DNA of 59,441 nt, taken from assembly GCA_046081705.1 (NCBI GenBank), contig JBJTWK010000088.1:1-59441 (forward strand). Reading direction: 5' to 3'. A model generated the notes under the pieces. The model was not told the DNA's origin. It saw nothing but the letters and a program-made list of their open reading frames with translations, and searched no databases. The position numbers and the translations under genes were made by a program. Every line of letters begins with the position of its first letter. The first letter of the stretch is position 1. Positions 8,675 to 16,677 of this stretch are shown here, one piece after another. The DNA is from IMCC26256 sp046081705 (GTDB taxonomy: Bacteria > Actinomycetota > Acidimicrobiia > IMCC26256).

Positions 8675-8947
8675 TCAGTTCACGGCGGACTTGAAACCAG
8701 TCGCAGCCGAGAACTTCACACCGTTGGACGCCTTGATCTGGATCGTCTCACCCGTCTGCGGGTTACGACCCTCACGGGCGGCACGGTGCGACTTCTGGAA
8801 GGAACCGAAGCCGGGGAGGGCGACCTTGTCACCCGCCGCGACGGCCTCGATGACCGCGCCGAGCGCCGCAGTCATCACATCCTCGACGTCCTTCTTCGAC
8901 TTGCCGGTCGCCTCGGCGACCTTGTCGACGAGCTCTGCCTTGTTCAT
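8675..8947 (-). CDS. hup: DNA-binding protein HU
   Basis: This is a 90-residue nucleoid protein of the HU/IHF family that binds and bends DNA as a dimer. It opens MNKAELVDKVAEATGKSKKD. GFGSFQKSHRAAREGRNPQTGE is the beta-arm region with the conserved RxGRNPxTGE core. It ends at KSAVN, the normal end of an HU domain, so it lacks the long basic tail fused to HU in mycobacteria; a tail-like protein is encoded separately just downstream. ATG 8947 has GGAGG 6 nt upstream. Longer in-frame readings upstream have no family similarity and are rejected. Confidence 0.97.
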   Translation of the reverse strand: MNKAELVDKVAEATGKSKKDVEDVMTAALGAVIEAVAAGDKVALPGFGSFQKSHRAAREGRNPQTGETIQIKASNGVKFSAATGFKSAVN

Positions 8948-8968
8948 GTACTGCCTCCGCAGTGCCGT

Positions 8969-9032
8969 CGTTTCCACCGAAATGGAAACGCATCCTCGCC
9001 GCCCCGTCAAGCACCATGGAGACGCGCTCCAT
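8969..9032 (-). promoter_or_regulatory. HU promoter region with two inverted repeats
   Basis: A TTGACG -35-like element lies at 9010-9005 on the minus strand. It is flanked by CGTTTCCA-N6-TGGAAACG (8969-8990), placed where the -10 should be, and ATGGAG-N5-CTCCAT (9016-9032). No TANNNT box is clear. The repeats look like operator sites. The rest of the gene-free stretch from 9033 to 9272 shows nothing I can name. Confidence 0.4.
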
Positions 9033-9272
9033 TTCCGGTCGCGAGATCGGGGTGACGAACAACTCCGCCGTTGTCTGCGCGGAACCCTTACACACCGGCG
9101 TGCGCGAGTGGCGGATTTCCATCGCAAGGCGCGCCGCGCGAGCCGTGCGCGCACGTACTGCACCGCGAACGGTGACCGATCGCTGACCCCGCTGCCGCCC
9201 AGGCGTGGTGCGGATCCCGGACCCTCAACGTCCGGTGCGACGCGGCGTGACCGCACGTGATCGGATGTCGGT

Positions 9273-9503
9273 ATGGAGTCCGACGCGCCGCTCCCGGACG
9301 GCACCTACGCAGGGTTCATCGTCGACGCGAACACGATCGACGACGACCTCCTGGCGGTCGATGTCACCATCACGAGCGGACCACATCGCGGGGAGCTCTT
9401 GACCCTCCGAGCGCGGGGTCTCACGCGTCGCGATCCGATCCATCTCATGGGCCGGCCATGCGACCTGATCGTCACGGACGGCGCGCCGCGTATTGAGCTG
9501 TGA
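9273..9503 (+). CDS. Small conserved hypothetical protein
   Basis: A 76-residue soluble protein with no signal peptide. Its codons have the strong G/C third-position bias of real genes here. Segments such as DGTYAGFIVDANTIDDD, LAVDVTITSGPHRGE and HLMGRPCDLIVTDG suggest an all-beta barrel-like fold. I cannot assign a function. There is no good ribosome site before ATG 9273 and no TANNNT box, so the start is uncertain. It stands alone between the HU gene (divergent) and the tRNA genes (convergent). Confidence 0.62.
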   Translation: MESDAPLPDGTYAGFIVDANTIDDDLLAVDVTITSGPHRGELLTLRARGLTRRDPIHLMGRPCDLIVTDGAPRIEL

Positions 9504-9592
9504 TCGCACTTGACCACACGAACAACTCGCGCCCCGCCATGGAGTGACGCTCCGCGGTCGGTCCGACGGCACCTCCCGGGCCGGGACGCAGC

Positions 9593-9627
9593 ACGAGCCC
9601 AGCTCGGGATCCCCGATCCGGGCTCGT
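9593..9627. terminator. Two-tier hairpin ending the leuB-gltX-tRNA unit
   Basis: ACGAGCCC pairs with GGGCTCGT as an outer 8-bp stem, and an inner stem TCGGG-ATC-CCCGA lies within it. It is located 6 nt beyond the 3' end of tRNA-Glu, on the far side from the small plus-strand gene, so it may serve both. Confidence 0.6.
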
Positions 9628-9633
9628 ATGCGA

Positions 9634-9709
9634 TGGCAGCCCCGAGCAGATTCGAACTGCCGTTTCCGCCTTGAGAGGGCGGCGTCCTGGGCCGCTAGAC
9701 GACGGGGCC
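9634..9709 (-). tRNA. tRNA-Glu (anticodon CUC)
   Basis: A full cloverleaf can be drawn. The acceptor stem GGCCCCG pairs with CGGGGCT, the anticodon stem CCGCC/GGCGG encloses CTCTCAA with anticodon CTC, and the T-loop is TTCGAAT. The discriminator is G and the terminal CCA is encoded. It lies 58 bp downstream of tRNA-Gln, both after gltX on the same strand. Confidence 0.95.
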
Positions 9710-9767
9710 AACGCTGAGCGGTCCCTGAGGACCTATGTGAAGGTCACCTGGCGTCGCCGGCGACCCG

Positions 9768-9839
9768 CTCGGGGGGGAGGACTCGAACCCCCAATAACTG
9801 GACCAGAACCAGTTGTGTTGCCGATTACACCACCCCCGA
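9768..9839 (-). tRNA. tRNA-Gln (anticodon CUG)
   Basis: The acceptor stem TCGGGGG pairs with CCCCCGA. The anticodon stem ACTGG/CCAGT encloses TTCTGGT with anticodon CTG, and the T-loop is TTCGAGT. The variable loop is short (4 nt). The discriminator G is followed by CGG, so the CCA end is not encoded and must be added, unlike the neighbouring tRNA-Glu. It lies 55 bp after the gltX stop. Confidence 0.93.
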
Positions 9840-9894
9840 AAGGAGACGGGACTCTAGCCCGCCCACCCGGTGGCGGTGCCAGCCGGGACCGCGG

Positions 9895-11322
9895 TCACCC
9901 GAGCCGGGCCCGGGCCGCGGCGATCCGCCGCCGGGCCTCGTCGCGACCGAGGAGGTGGATCGCGTCGAAGAGCGGCAGGCCGGCGTGACGACCCTCGATC
10001 GCCGCGTAGACCGCGGGCAGGGCCTTGCGAGGCTTGACCCCGAGCGGCTCGAGCGTCGGCCGGAGATCGATCGCGTCGACCGACCAGTCGCAGTCGGCGA
10101 GGTGGGCGTCGACCGCGTCGAGGATGGCGGCGAGGGAGTCCGTCGCGGCCACGCGCGCCCAGGACTCCGGGTCGATGGTGAACCCGGCCGGGTCGACGAA
10201 CAGGAAGTCCATCTGCTCGGCGAGCTGCACGAGCGTGACGGCCCGCTCCTGCCCGATCCGCACCGCGCCGAGGAGCCGGTCCTCGGCGAGGCCCGGCCCG
10301 TACCGGTCCTCGGCGTAGGGGCGCACCCGCTCGACGAGCTCGTTGAGCGGGAGCCGGCGGATCCACTCGCCGTTGATCCACTCGAGCTTCTGGTGATCGA
10401 AGAAGGCAGCCGAGTGGGTGACCCGGTCGAGGTCGAAGGCGGCGGCGAGTTCGGTCGCCGAGAGCACCTCCTCGCCGTCCTCGGGGGCCCACCCGAGGAG
10501 CGCGAGGTAGTTGAGGAGGGCCTCGGGCAGGAAGCCCTGGTCCCGGAAGTCCTCGAGCGAGACCGCGCCGTGGCGCTTCGAGAGCTTGGCCCGGTCGGCG
10601 CCGACGATGAGCGGGAGGTGCGCGTAGACGGGCTCCGTGTCGTCGCCCATGGCCCGGCGCAGCGCGAGCACCCGGTGGGTCGAGTCGAGGAGATCCTCGC
10701 CCCGGATCACGTGGGTGATGCCCATCTCGAGGTCGTCGACCGCGTTCGCGAGGAAGAAGATCGGCGTGCCGTTGGCCCGCACGATGATGAAGTCCGGGAT
10801 CGTCGACCACTCGACGGCCACCGCACCGCGCACGACGTCGGTGAACGCGCTCACCCCGTCCGACGGGGTGCGGAACCGGAGCGACACCGGCCGTCCCTCG
10901 GCGCGGCGCTCGGCCCGCTCGGGCTCGGAGAGGTCGCGGCAGCGGCCGTCGTACCCGGGGGTACGGCCGGCGGCGAGCGCCGCGTCGTTGCGCTCCTTGA
11001 CCTCGTCCTCGGTGCAGTAGCACTCGTACGCGTGGCCGGCGGCGTGCATCCGGTCCGCCGCGGCGAGGTACCGGTCGAAGCGGTCGCTCTGGAGGAACGG
11101 GCCCTCGTCCCATGCGAGGCCGAGCCAGTGCAGGGTGTCCTGGATGCCGTCGACCCACTCGGTGCGGGACCGGGCGACGTCGGTGTCCTCGATCCGCAGG
11201 ATGTAGGTGCCCCCCACGTGGCGGGCGTGGAGGAAGTTGAAGAGCGCCGTGCGGGCACCCCCCACGTGGAGGAACCCCGTGGGGGCGGGCGAGAACCGGA
11301 CGCGGACCGCCGGGTCGGTCAT
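9895..11322 (-). CDS. gltX: Glutamyl-tRNA synthetase
   Basis: A class I synthetase of 475 residues that charges tRNA-Glu. In bacteria lacking GlnRS it also mischarges tRNA-Gln for the GatCAB amidotransferase. The HIGH-type motif is HVGG in FSPAPTGFLHVGGART. The KMSKS-type motif is KLSKR in ADRAKLSKRHGAVS. A Cys/His cluster (YECYCTEDE) is present. ATG 11322 has a GAGGAGG ribosome site 4 nt upstream and overlaps the acyl-CoA dehydrogenase stop in ATGA. Its two substrate tRNAs, Gln and Glu, follow directly on the same strand. Confidence 0.97.
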   Translation of the reverse strand: MTDPAVRVRFSPAPTGFLHVGGARTALFNFLHARHVGGTYILRIEDTDVARSRTEWVDGIQDTLHWLGLAWDEGPFLQSDRFDRYLAAADRMHAAGHAYECYCTEDEVKERNDAALAAGRTPGYDGRCRDLSEPERAERRAEGRPVSLRFRTPSDGVSAFTDVVRGAVAVEWSTIPDFIIVRANGTPIFFLANAVDDLEMGITHVIRGEDLLDSTHRVLALRRAMGDDTEPVYAHLPLIVGADRAKLSKRHGAVSLEDFRDQGFLPEALLNYLALLGWAPEDGEEVLSATELAAAFDLDRVTHSAAFFDHQKLEWINGEWIRRLPLNELVERVRPYAEDRYGPGLAEDRLLGAVRIGQERAVTLVQLAEQMDFLFVDPAGFTIDPESWARVAATDSLAAILDAVDAHLADCDWSVDAIDLRPTLEPLGVKPRKALPAVYAAIEGRHAGLPLFDAIHLLGRDEARRRIAAARARLG

Positions 11323-12470
11323 CGGACCTCCTCGAGGAGTCGCCGCGAGATCACGACGCGCTGGACCTGGTTCGTGCCCTCGTAGATCTGGGTCACCTTG
11401 GCGTCGCGCATCATGCGCTCGACCGGGAGATCGGTGGTGTACCCGGCGCCGCCGAGGACCTGGACGGCGTCGGTGGTCACCTCCATCGCCACGTCGGTGG
11501 CGAAGAGCTTGGCCATGGAGGAGATCTTCGAGGAACCCGGCGCGCCGGAGTCGACCATCGAGCACGCCCGGTACACGAGCGTGCGGGCCGCCTCGACGCG
11601 GGTCGCCATGTCGGCGAGGAGGAAGGCCACACCCTGGAACTCGGCGATCGGCCGGCCGAACTGCTGCCGCTGGGTCGCGTACCTCGCGGCCACGTCGAGC
11701 GCACCCTGGGCGAGGCCCACGGCCTGCGCGCCGACGACGGGCCGGGAGGTGTCGAGCGCGCCCATGGTGTAGGCGAAGCCCTGCCCCTCCTCGCCGATGA
11801 GGTTCGCTGCGGGCACCGCGCAGTCGTCGAAGAGGAGTTCGCCGGTCGGCGACCCCTTCATGCCCATCTTGTGCTCGAGCTTGCCGATCGAGAAGCCGGG
11901 GGCGTCGCGCTCGACCACGAACGCGCTGATCCCCCGGGTGCCGGCGTCCGGGTCGGTGCGGGCGAACACCGTGTAGACGTCGGAGATCCCGGCGTTCGTG
12001 ATCCAGCACTTGCGGCCGTTCAGCACGTAGTGGTCCCCGTCCCGCACGGCCCGGGTCGACATCGAGGCGACGTCGCTGCCCGCGTGCGGCTCGGACAGGC
12101 AGTAGGACGCCTGCCACTCCCCCGAGGCGACCCGGGGGACGATGCGGTGGCGGAGCTCCTCGCTGCCGTGCCGGATGATCGGCGAGACGCCGAAGCGCGA
12201 GATGAGCACGAAGAGCGACGACGCCCCGCAGACGCGCGCCGCCTCCTCGACCACGATCGCGTAGGTGAGGGTGTCCCCGCCGTCGCCCCCGAGGTCGGCC
12301 GGGTAGATCGACCGCACGAGTCCGGAGTCCCGCCACGCCTCGAACGACGCCCACGGGAACTCCGACCGCTCGTCGGCGCCCGCGGCGTGGGGCGCGATCC
12401 CGGTCTCGGCGAGGCGGCGCATCGCTGCGCGCAGCGCCTCGTACTCCTCGGGCAGCTCGAAGGCACCCAC
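11319..12470 (-). CDS. Acyl-CoA dehydrogenase
   Basis: An FAD-dependent enzyme of 383 residues that introduces a trans-2 double bond in acyl-CoA. The family fingerprints are all present: YCLSEPHAGSDVASMST (FAD binding), KCWITNAG, RQQFGRPIAEFQG and QVLGGAGYTTDLPVERMMRD. The catalytic Glu lies in IYEGTNQVQR, as in short/branched-chain acyl-CoA dehydrogenases. The GTG start at 12470 (VGAFELPEEYEALR) lies 11 nt after the stop of the upstream unknown gene. Its place among branched-chain amino acid genes suggests, but does not prove, a branched-chain acyl-CoA substrate. It is coupled to gltX by a 4-nt overlap. Confidence 0.94.
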   Translation of the reverse strand: MGAFELPEEYEALRAAMRRLAETGIAPHAAGADERSEFPWASFEAWRDSGLVRSIYPADLGGDGGDTLTYAIVVEEAARVCGASSLFVLISRFGVSPIIRHGSEELRHRIVPRVASGEWQASYCLSEPHAGSDVASMSTRAVRDGDHYVLNGRKCWITNAGISDVYTVFARTDPDAGTRGISAFVVERDAPGFSIGKLEHKMGMKGSPTGELLFDDCAVPAANLIGEEGQGFAYTMGALDTSRPVVGAQAVGLAQGALDVAARYATQRQQFGRPIAEFQGVAFLLADMATRVEAARTLVYRACSMVDSGAPGSSKISSMAKLFATDVAMEVTTDAVQVLGGAGYTTDLPVERMMRDAKVTQIYEGTNQVQRVVISRRLLEEVR

Positions 12471-12481
12471 CGGCGGCGGCC

Positions 12482-13018
12482 TCAGTGCCCGGCGTGGGCC
12501 GCGGCGAGGGCCGCCCGCACCTCCGCCGTGGCCGCCGCGGCCTCGGCCCGGGTGCGGTGGAGGATCTCCTCGGGGACGGCACCGACGGCGCGCCGGCGCT
12601 CGAGCCAGTGGTGACCGGCCCCGTGGAGCAGGGCCGGGCGCCATGCGAGGACCTCGGGCGCGTCGCCCTCGAGGCCGAGGTAGCCGACCGCGAGGTCGAC
12701 GTCGACCGCGGTGGGGGCACGGCCGAACGAGGCGGCCCGCTTCATGGCGATCTCGGCGACCACCGCGATCGCGTCGGCCCGGTGCTCCCCGGGGACGAGC
12801 ACGAACCGGTCGGCCCGACGGGTCGCGAGCGTCATCGCGTAGCCGATGTTCGGACCCGTGTTGCCGAGTAGCGCGCCCGACTCGCCCTCGGCACCCACCT
12901 CGCCGACCCGGTCCGCCCGCCAGGGCTCGGCCGGGGGCAGGTGCACGCCCGGGGCGAGGTTCGCCTCGTTGCGTGGCTCGTCGTCGGCGAGGACGGGGAC
13001 GTACGGATCGGTCGGCAT
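12482..13018 (-). CDS. Conserved hypothetical protein within the leuB-gltX unit
   Basis: A 178-residue soluble protein with no signal peptide or membrane helix. A Gly/Asn-rich segment (LLGNTGPNIGYAMTLATR) is followed by a hydrophobic beta-strand and a helix (RFVLVPGEHRADAIAVVAEIA). The middle reads AVDVDLAVGYLGLEG, then a His-rich turn LLHGAGHHWLERR. The C-terminal 35 residues are Ala/Arg-rich and helical. I do not recognise the family. It lies 10 nt downstream of cimA and 11 nt before the acyl-CoA dehydrogenase, so it is almost certainly co-transcribed with branched-chain amino acid genes. Confidence 0.8.
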   Translation of the reverse strand: MPTDPYVPVLADDEPRNEANLAPGVHLPPAEPWRADRVGEVGAEGESGALLGNTGPNIGYAMTLATRRADRFVLVPGEHRADAIAVVAEIAMKRAASFGRAPTAVDVDLAVGYLGLEGDAPEVLAWRPALLHGAGHHWLERRRAVGAVPEEILHRTRAEAAAATAEVRAALAAAHAGH

Positions 13019-13028
13019 GGTGGAGTGA

Positions 13029-14630
13029 CTACCCCCGCGCCTCGGCCCGGAGCAAGCCGTAGGTCAACGAGTCGGACAGGGCCTGCCAGGACGCCTCGAT
13101 GATGTTCTCGCTCACCCCGATGGTCGTCCAGGAGCCCTCGCCGTCGGTGGTGTCGAGGAGCACGCGCGTGATCGCGCCCGTGCCGCGGTCCGTGTCGAGG
13201 ACCCGCACCTTGTAGTCGGTGAGGTGGATCTGGGCGAGGGCCGGGAAGTGTGCGCCGATCGCCGAACGCAGGGCGTTGTCGAGGGCGTTCACGGGCCCGT
13301 TGCCCTCCGCGGTCGCGATGAGCCGTTCGGTGCCGAGGCGCACCTTGATCGTCGCCTCCGTGGCGACGCCGGCGATGCCGTCCTCACCCTGCACGTCGTC
13401 GGTGATGACCCGGAAGGACTCCACCGTGAACCAGTCCGGGCTCCACCCCGTGGCCCGCCGCATGAGCAGTTCGAGGGACGCGTCGGCGACCTCGAAGTGG
13501 TACCCCTCGTGCTCGAGGCGCTTGAGGGTGTCGACCACCTGGTTCACCGTCGGACCGTCGAGATCGAGACCGAGTTCGGTCGCCTTGAGCGCCACCGTCG
13601 CCTTGCCCGCGAGTTCCGAGACCACGAAGCGGGTGCCGTTGCCGACCGAATCGGGCGCGACGTGCTCGTACGCGTCCGGGCGCCGGGCGATCGCACTCAC
13701 GTGGAGGCCGGCCTTGTGCGCGAACGCCGAGGTGCCCACGTACGGCGCCTGCGGGTTCACCGCCATGTTCACGAGTTCGGCGATGTGGTGGGAGACCGGC
13801 ATCAGGAGTTCGAGGCGGTCGGCGGGGATCGTCTCGACCCCCATCTTGATCGTGAGGTTCGGGATGATCGTCGTGAGGTTGCAGTTGCCGGTCCGCTCGC
13901 CGTACCCGTTGATCGTCCCCTGCACCTGGGTCGCCCCGCCCCGGACGCCGGCCAGCGCGTTGGCCACGCCGCAGCCGGTGTCGTCGTGGAGGTGGACGCC
14001 GACCGCGACGTCGCCGCCGAAGTAGTCGACGACCTCGGCGACGATGCGCTCGACCTCGTGCGGCAGCGAACCGCCGTTCGTGTCACAGAGCACGAGCCGG
14101 TCGACCCCGGCGGTCGCCGCGGCCTCGAGCACCCGCAGCGAGTACTCGGCGTTGCGCTTGTACCCGTCGAAGAAGTGCTCGGCGTCGAAGAGGACCTCGC
14201 GGCCCTCGCCCTTGAGGAAGCGCACGCTGTCGCCCACCATCGCCACGCCCTCGTCGAGTGTGGTGTTGAGGGTCTCGGTCACGTGGTAGTCCCAGCACTT
14301 GCCCACGATGCAGAGCGCCGGCGCGCCCGAGCGCAGCAGGTGGGCCAGGGTCTCGTCCGAGTCGACCTTCCCACGGGCCCGCCGCGTCGAGCCGAAGGCC
14401 ACGAGGGTCGAGGTCGTGAGGGTGAGCTCGTCCGGGATGCGCCGGAACAGCTCATCGTCCTTCGGGTTCGCGCCGGGCCAGCCCGCCTCGATGTAGCGGA
14501 CTCCGAGGAGGTCGAGCTGCTCAGCGATGCGCAGCTTGTCGTCGACGGTCAGCGAGATGCCCTCGAGCTGGCTGCCGTCGCGCAGGGTGGTGTCGTAGAT
14601 CTCGACGTACTTCGGCGTCCGGTCAGTCAT
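13029..14630 (-). CDS. cimA: (R)-citramalate synthase
   Basis: It condenses pyruvate with acetyl-CoA to (R)-citramalate, the threonine-independent entry to isoleucine. It has 533 residues. The N-terminal HMGL-like TIM barrel opens with EIYDTTLRDGSQLEGIS. The HxH metal motif is in VGVHLHDDTGCGVANALAG, and NGYGERTGNCNL is typical of CimA rather than LeuA. The C-terminal regulatory LeuA dimerisation domain contains EGNGPVNALDNALR. ATG 14630 overlaps the end of ilvE by 8 nt, so translation is coupled. LeuB and LeuCD are known to process both citramalate-derived and leucine intermediates, which fits their presence here. Confidence 0.95.
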   Translation of the reverse strand: MTDRTPKYVEIYDTTLRDGSQLEGISLTVDDKLRIAEQLDLLGVRYIEAGWPGANPKDDELFRRIPDELTLTTSTLVAFGSTRRARGKVDSDETLAHLLRSGAPALCIVGKCWDYHVTETLNTTLDEGVAMVGDSVRFLKGEGREVLFDAEHFFDGYKRNAEYSLRVLEAAATAGVDRLVLCDTNGGSLPHEVERIVAEVVDYFGGDVAVGVHLHDDTGCGVANALAGVRGGATQVQGTINGYGERTGNCNLTTIIPNLTIKMGVETIPADRLELLMPVSHHIAELVNMAVNPQAPYVGTSAFAHKAGLHVSAIARRPDAYEHVAPDSVGNGTRFVVSELAGKATVALKATELGLDLDGPTVNQVVDTLKRLEHEGYHFEVADASLELLMRRATGWSPDWFTVESFRVITDDVQGEDGIAGVATEATIKVRLGTERLIATAEGNGPVNALDNALRSAIGAHFPALAQIHLTDYKVRVLDTDRGTGAITRVLLDTTDGEGSWTTIGVSENIIEASWQALSDSLTYGLLRAEARG

Positions 14631-15555
14631 TGACGTAGTCCAACCAGTCGGCGTACTTCGGGTTCCGCCCGTGGACGGCCTCGAAGTACGTGGCCTGCAG
14701 CTCGAGCGCGATCGGGCCCGGGTCGCCCCCGCGCGGGCCGATGTCACGGTCGTCGACCGAGCGCAGCGGGACCAACTCGGCCGCGGTGCCGGTGAGGAAC
14801 GCCTCGTCGGCGAGGTACAGGTCGGAGCGCAGGAGGTTCGCCTCGACGACCTCGTACCCGAGGTCCCGAGCGATCGTCATGATGCTGTGGCGCGTGAGGC
14901 CCTCGAGCGCACCCGACGACGTGGGCGGGGTGATGATGACCCCGTCCTTCACGATGAACAGGTTCTCGCCGGTGCACTCGGCGACGTGGCCGTGGGTGTT
15001 GAGCAGGATCGCCTCGTCGTACCCGCCCTTGAGCGCCTCGACCTTGGCGAGCGAGGAGTTCACGTAGATGCCCGTGCCCTTCGCGGCGACCGGCATCACG
15101 TTGGGCTCCATGCGGCGCCACGACGACACCTTCGTGCGCACACCGCGACGCAGGCCCTCCTCGCCGAGGTACGAACCCCACGGCCACACCGCGATCGCGA
15201 TGTTGTGCGGGCACGGCAGCGGGTTGAGGCCCATCTCGCCGTAGCCGAGGTAGATGAGCGGTCGGATGTAGCAGGACTCGATCTCGTTGATCCGGATCGT
15301 CTCCTTGGTGGCCTCGCACAGCTCGTCGACCGAGAACGGCGGGGCCATCATGAGCAGGTGCGCCGACTGGTAGAGGCGCCGCATGTGGTCGCGCAGGCGG
15401 AACACCGCCGGGCCACGGTCGGTCGGGTACGCGCGGATGCCCTCGAACACGCCGGAGCCGTAGTGGAGGGTGTGCGACAGGACGTGGATCTTCGCGTCGT
15501 CCCAATCGACGAACTCGCCGTCCATCCAGATCTTCTTGGTCGCTTCGAGGGGCAT
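14623..15555 (-). CDS. ilvE: Branched-chain amino acid aminotransferase
   Basis: A PLP fold-type IV transaminase of 310 residues that makes Leu, Ile and Val from their keto acids. It opens with KIWMDGEFVDWDDAKIHVLSH and YGSGVFEGIRAY. The PLP lysine lies in NSSLAKVEALKGGYDEAILL, and ECTGENLFIVKDG and LTRHSIMTIARDLG follow. The length matches the IlvE class I family. ATG 15555 lies 42 nt downstream of leuB, and its stop overlaps the cimA start by 8 nt. It is the second gene of the attenuator-controlled unit. Confidence 0.96.
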   Translation of the reverse strand: MPLEATKKIWMDGEFVDWDDAKIHVLSHTLHYGSGVFEGIRAYPTDRGPAVFRLRDHMRRLYQSAHLLMMAPPFSVDELCEATKETIRINEIESCYIRPLIYLGYGEMGLNPLPCPHNIAIAVWPWGSYLGEEGLRRGVRTKVSSWRRMEPNVMPVAAKGTGIYVNSSLAKVEALKGGYDEAILLNTHGHVAECTGENLFIVKDGVIITPPTSSGALEGLTRHSIMTIARDLGYEVVEANLLRSDLYLADEAFLTGTAAELVPLRSVDDRDIGPRGGDPGPIALELQATYFEAVHGRNPKYADWLDYVND

Positions 15556-15597
15556 CGGTGCTGGCTCCTGCGTGTGGTGTTCGGTCGGGGTCGGTCG

Positions 15598-16590
15598 TTA
15601 CAGCGCCGCGGTGATCGCGGCGGCGATGGCGGTGGTGCCGCCGGTGGCGGCGTCGGAGGCGGCGACGGCGGCCCGTACTCGGTCGGCGGCCGCGGCCTCG
15701 CCCAGGAAGTCGAGCATCATGGCGGCCGAGATGACCGCGGCCCGCGGGTCGGCGACGCCCGTGCCCGCGATGTCGGGCGCCGAGCCGTGGACCGGCTCGA
15801 AGAGCGACGGTCCGGTGCGATCGGGGTTGAGGTTGGCCGAGGCCGCCCGGCCGACGCCCCCGGCGATCGCACCGCCGAGGTCGGTGAGGATGTCGCCGAA
15901 GAGGTTGTCGGTGACGATGACGTCGTAGCGCTCCGGCCGCTCGACGAAGTGGATGCAGGCCGCGTCGATGTGCTCGTAGCCCGTGGAGACCTCGGGGTAC
16001 TCGGCGGCCACGGCGTCGAACGCCCGCTGCCAGAGATCGCCGGCGAAGGTGAGCACGTTCGTCTTGTGCACGAGGGTGAGGTGCTTCGCGGGGCGGGCCT
16101 GCGCGAGGTCGAAGGCGTACCGGATGCAGCGCTCCACCCCCATGCGGGTGTTCACCGAGCCCTGGGTCGCGATCTCGAAGGGGGTGTCCTTGCGGAGGAA
16201 CCCGCCCTCCCCGGCGTAGGTGCCCTCGGTGTTCTCCCGCACCACGAGCATGTCGACCCCCCCGTTGTGCACCGAGGGCCCGGCCACGAACGGGCGGAGG
16301 TTCACGTAGAGGTCGAGGGCGAACCGCATCTTGAGCAGCAACCCGCGCTCGATGACCCCCGGCGGCACCTCGGGCGTGCCCACGGCGCCGAGCAGGATCG
16401 CGTCGAAACCCCGCAGTTCCTCGAGGGTCCCGTCCGAGAGGACCTCACCCGTGGCGAGGTACCGACGGCCGCCGAGGTCGTACTCGGTCGTGTCGAGGTC
16501 CACGCCGGCGGCCGTGACGACCCCGAGCGCCGCCCCGATGACCTCGGGGCCGATGCCGTCCCCGCCGATGATGGCGATGCGGTGCGTCAC
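15598..16590 (-). CDS. leuB: 3-isopropylmalate dehydrogenase
   Basis: It oxidatively decarboxylates 3-isopropylmalate, and in the citramalate route probably 3-methylmalate. It has 330 residues. The N-terminus is IAIIGGDGIGPEVI. RENTEGTYAGEGG, KTNVLTFAGDLWQRAF and VTDNLFGDILTDLGGAIAGG carry substrate and metal residues, and EPVHGSAPDIAGTGVADP is the NAD-binding loop. GTG 16590 has AGGAG about 10 nt upstream. It is the first gene of a unit continuing through ilvE, cimA and gltX, and sits behind a leader-peptide attenuator. Confidence 0.95.
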   Translation of the reverse strand: MTHRIAIIGGDGIGPEVIGAALGVVTAAGVDLDTTEYDLGGRRYLATGEVLSDGTLEELRGFDAILLGAVGTPEVPPGVIERGLLLKMRFALDLYVNLRPFVAGPSVHNGGVDMLVVRENTEGTYAGEGGFLRKDTPFEIATQGSVNTRMGVERCIRYAFDLAQARPAKHLTLVHKTNVLTFAGDLWQRAFDAVAAEYPEVSTGYEHIDAACIHFVERPERYDVIVTDNLFGDILTDLGGAIAGGVGRAASANLNPDRTGPSLFEPVHGSAPDIAGTGVADPRAAVISAAMMLDFLGEAAAADRVRAAVAASDAATGGTTAIAAAITAAL

Positions 16591-16637
16591 GGTGCTCGTG
16601 CTCCTGGTCGGTCGGTGGTGCGGGCGGGGTCCGGTGG

Positions 16638-16669
16638 AAACGAAAGACCGCCCACCGAGGTGGACGGTC
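16638..16669 (-). terminator. Attenuator terminator upstream of leuB
   Basis: On the minus strand GACCGTCCACC pairs with GGTGGGCGGTC (one G-U pair) and is followed by TTTCGTTT. The 3' arm contains GGGCGG, complementary to CCGCCC in the preceding hairpin, which offers an antiterminator alternative. It lies 48 nt before the leuB GTG. Confidence 0.75.
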
Positions 16670-16677
16670 AGGGGCGA

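Noticed and set aside
8643..9260. Open frame on the plus strand opposite the HU gene
   Set aside because: It is antisense to a complete HU gene with a good ribosome site and shows no family similarity.
11323..12720. N-terminal extension of gltX through the acyl-CoA dehydrogenase region
   Set aside because: The extension is an out-of-frame shadow of the dehydrogenase gene. MTDPAVRVRFSPAPTG with its own ribosome site is the standard GluRS N-terminus.
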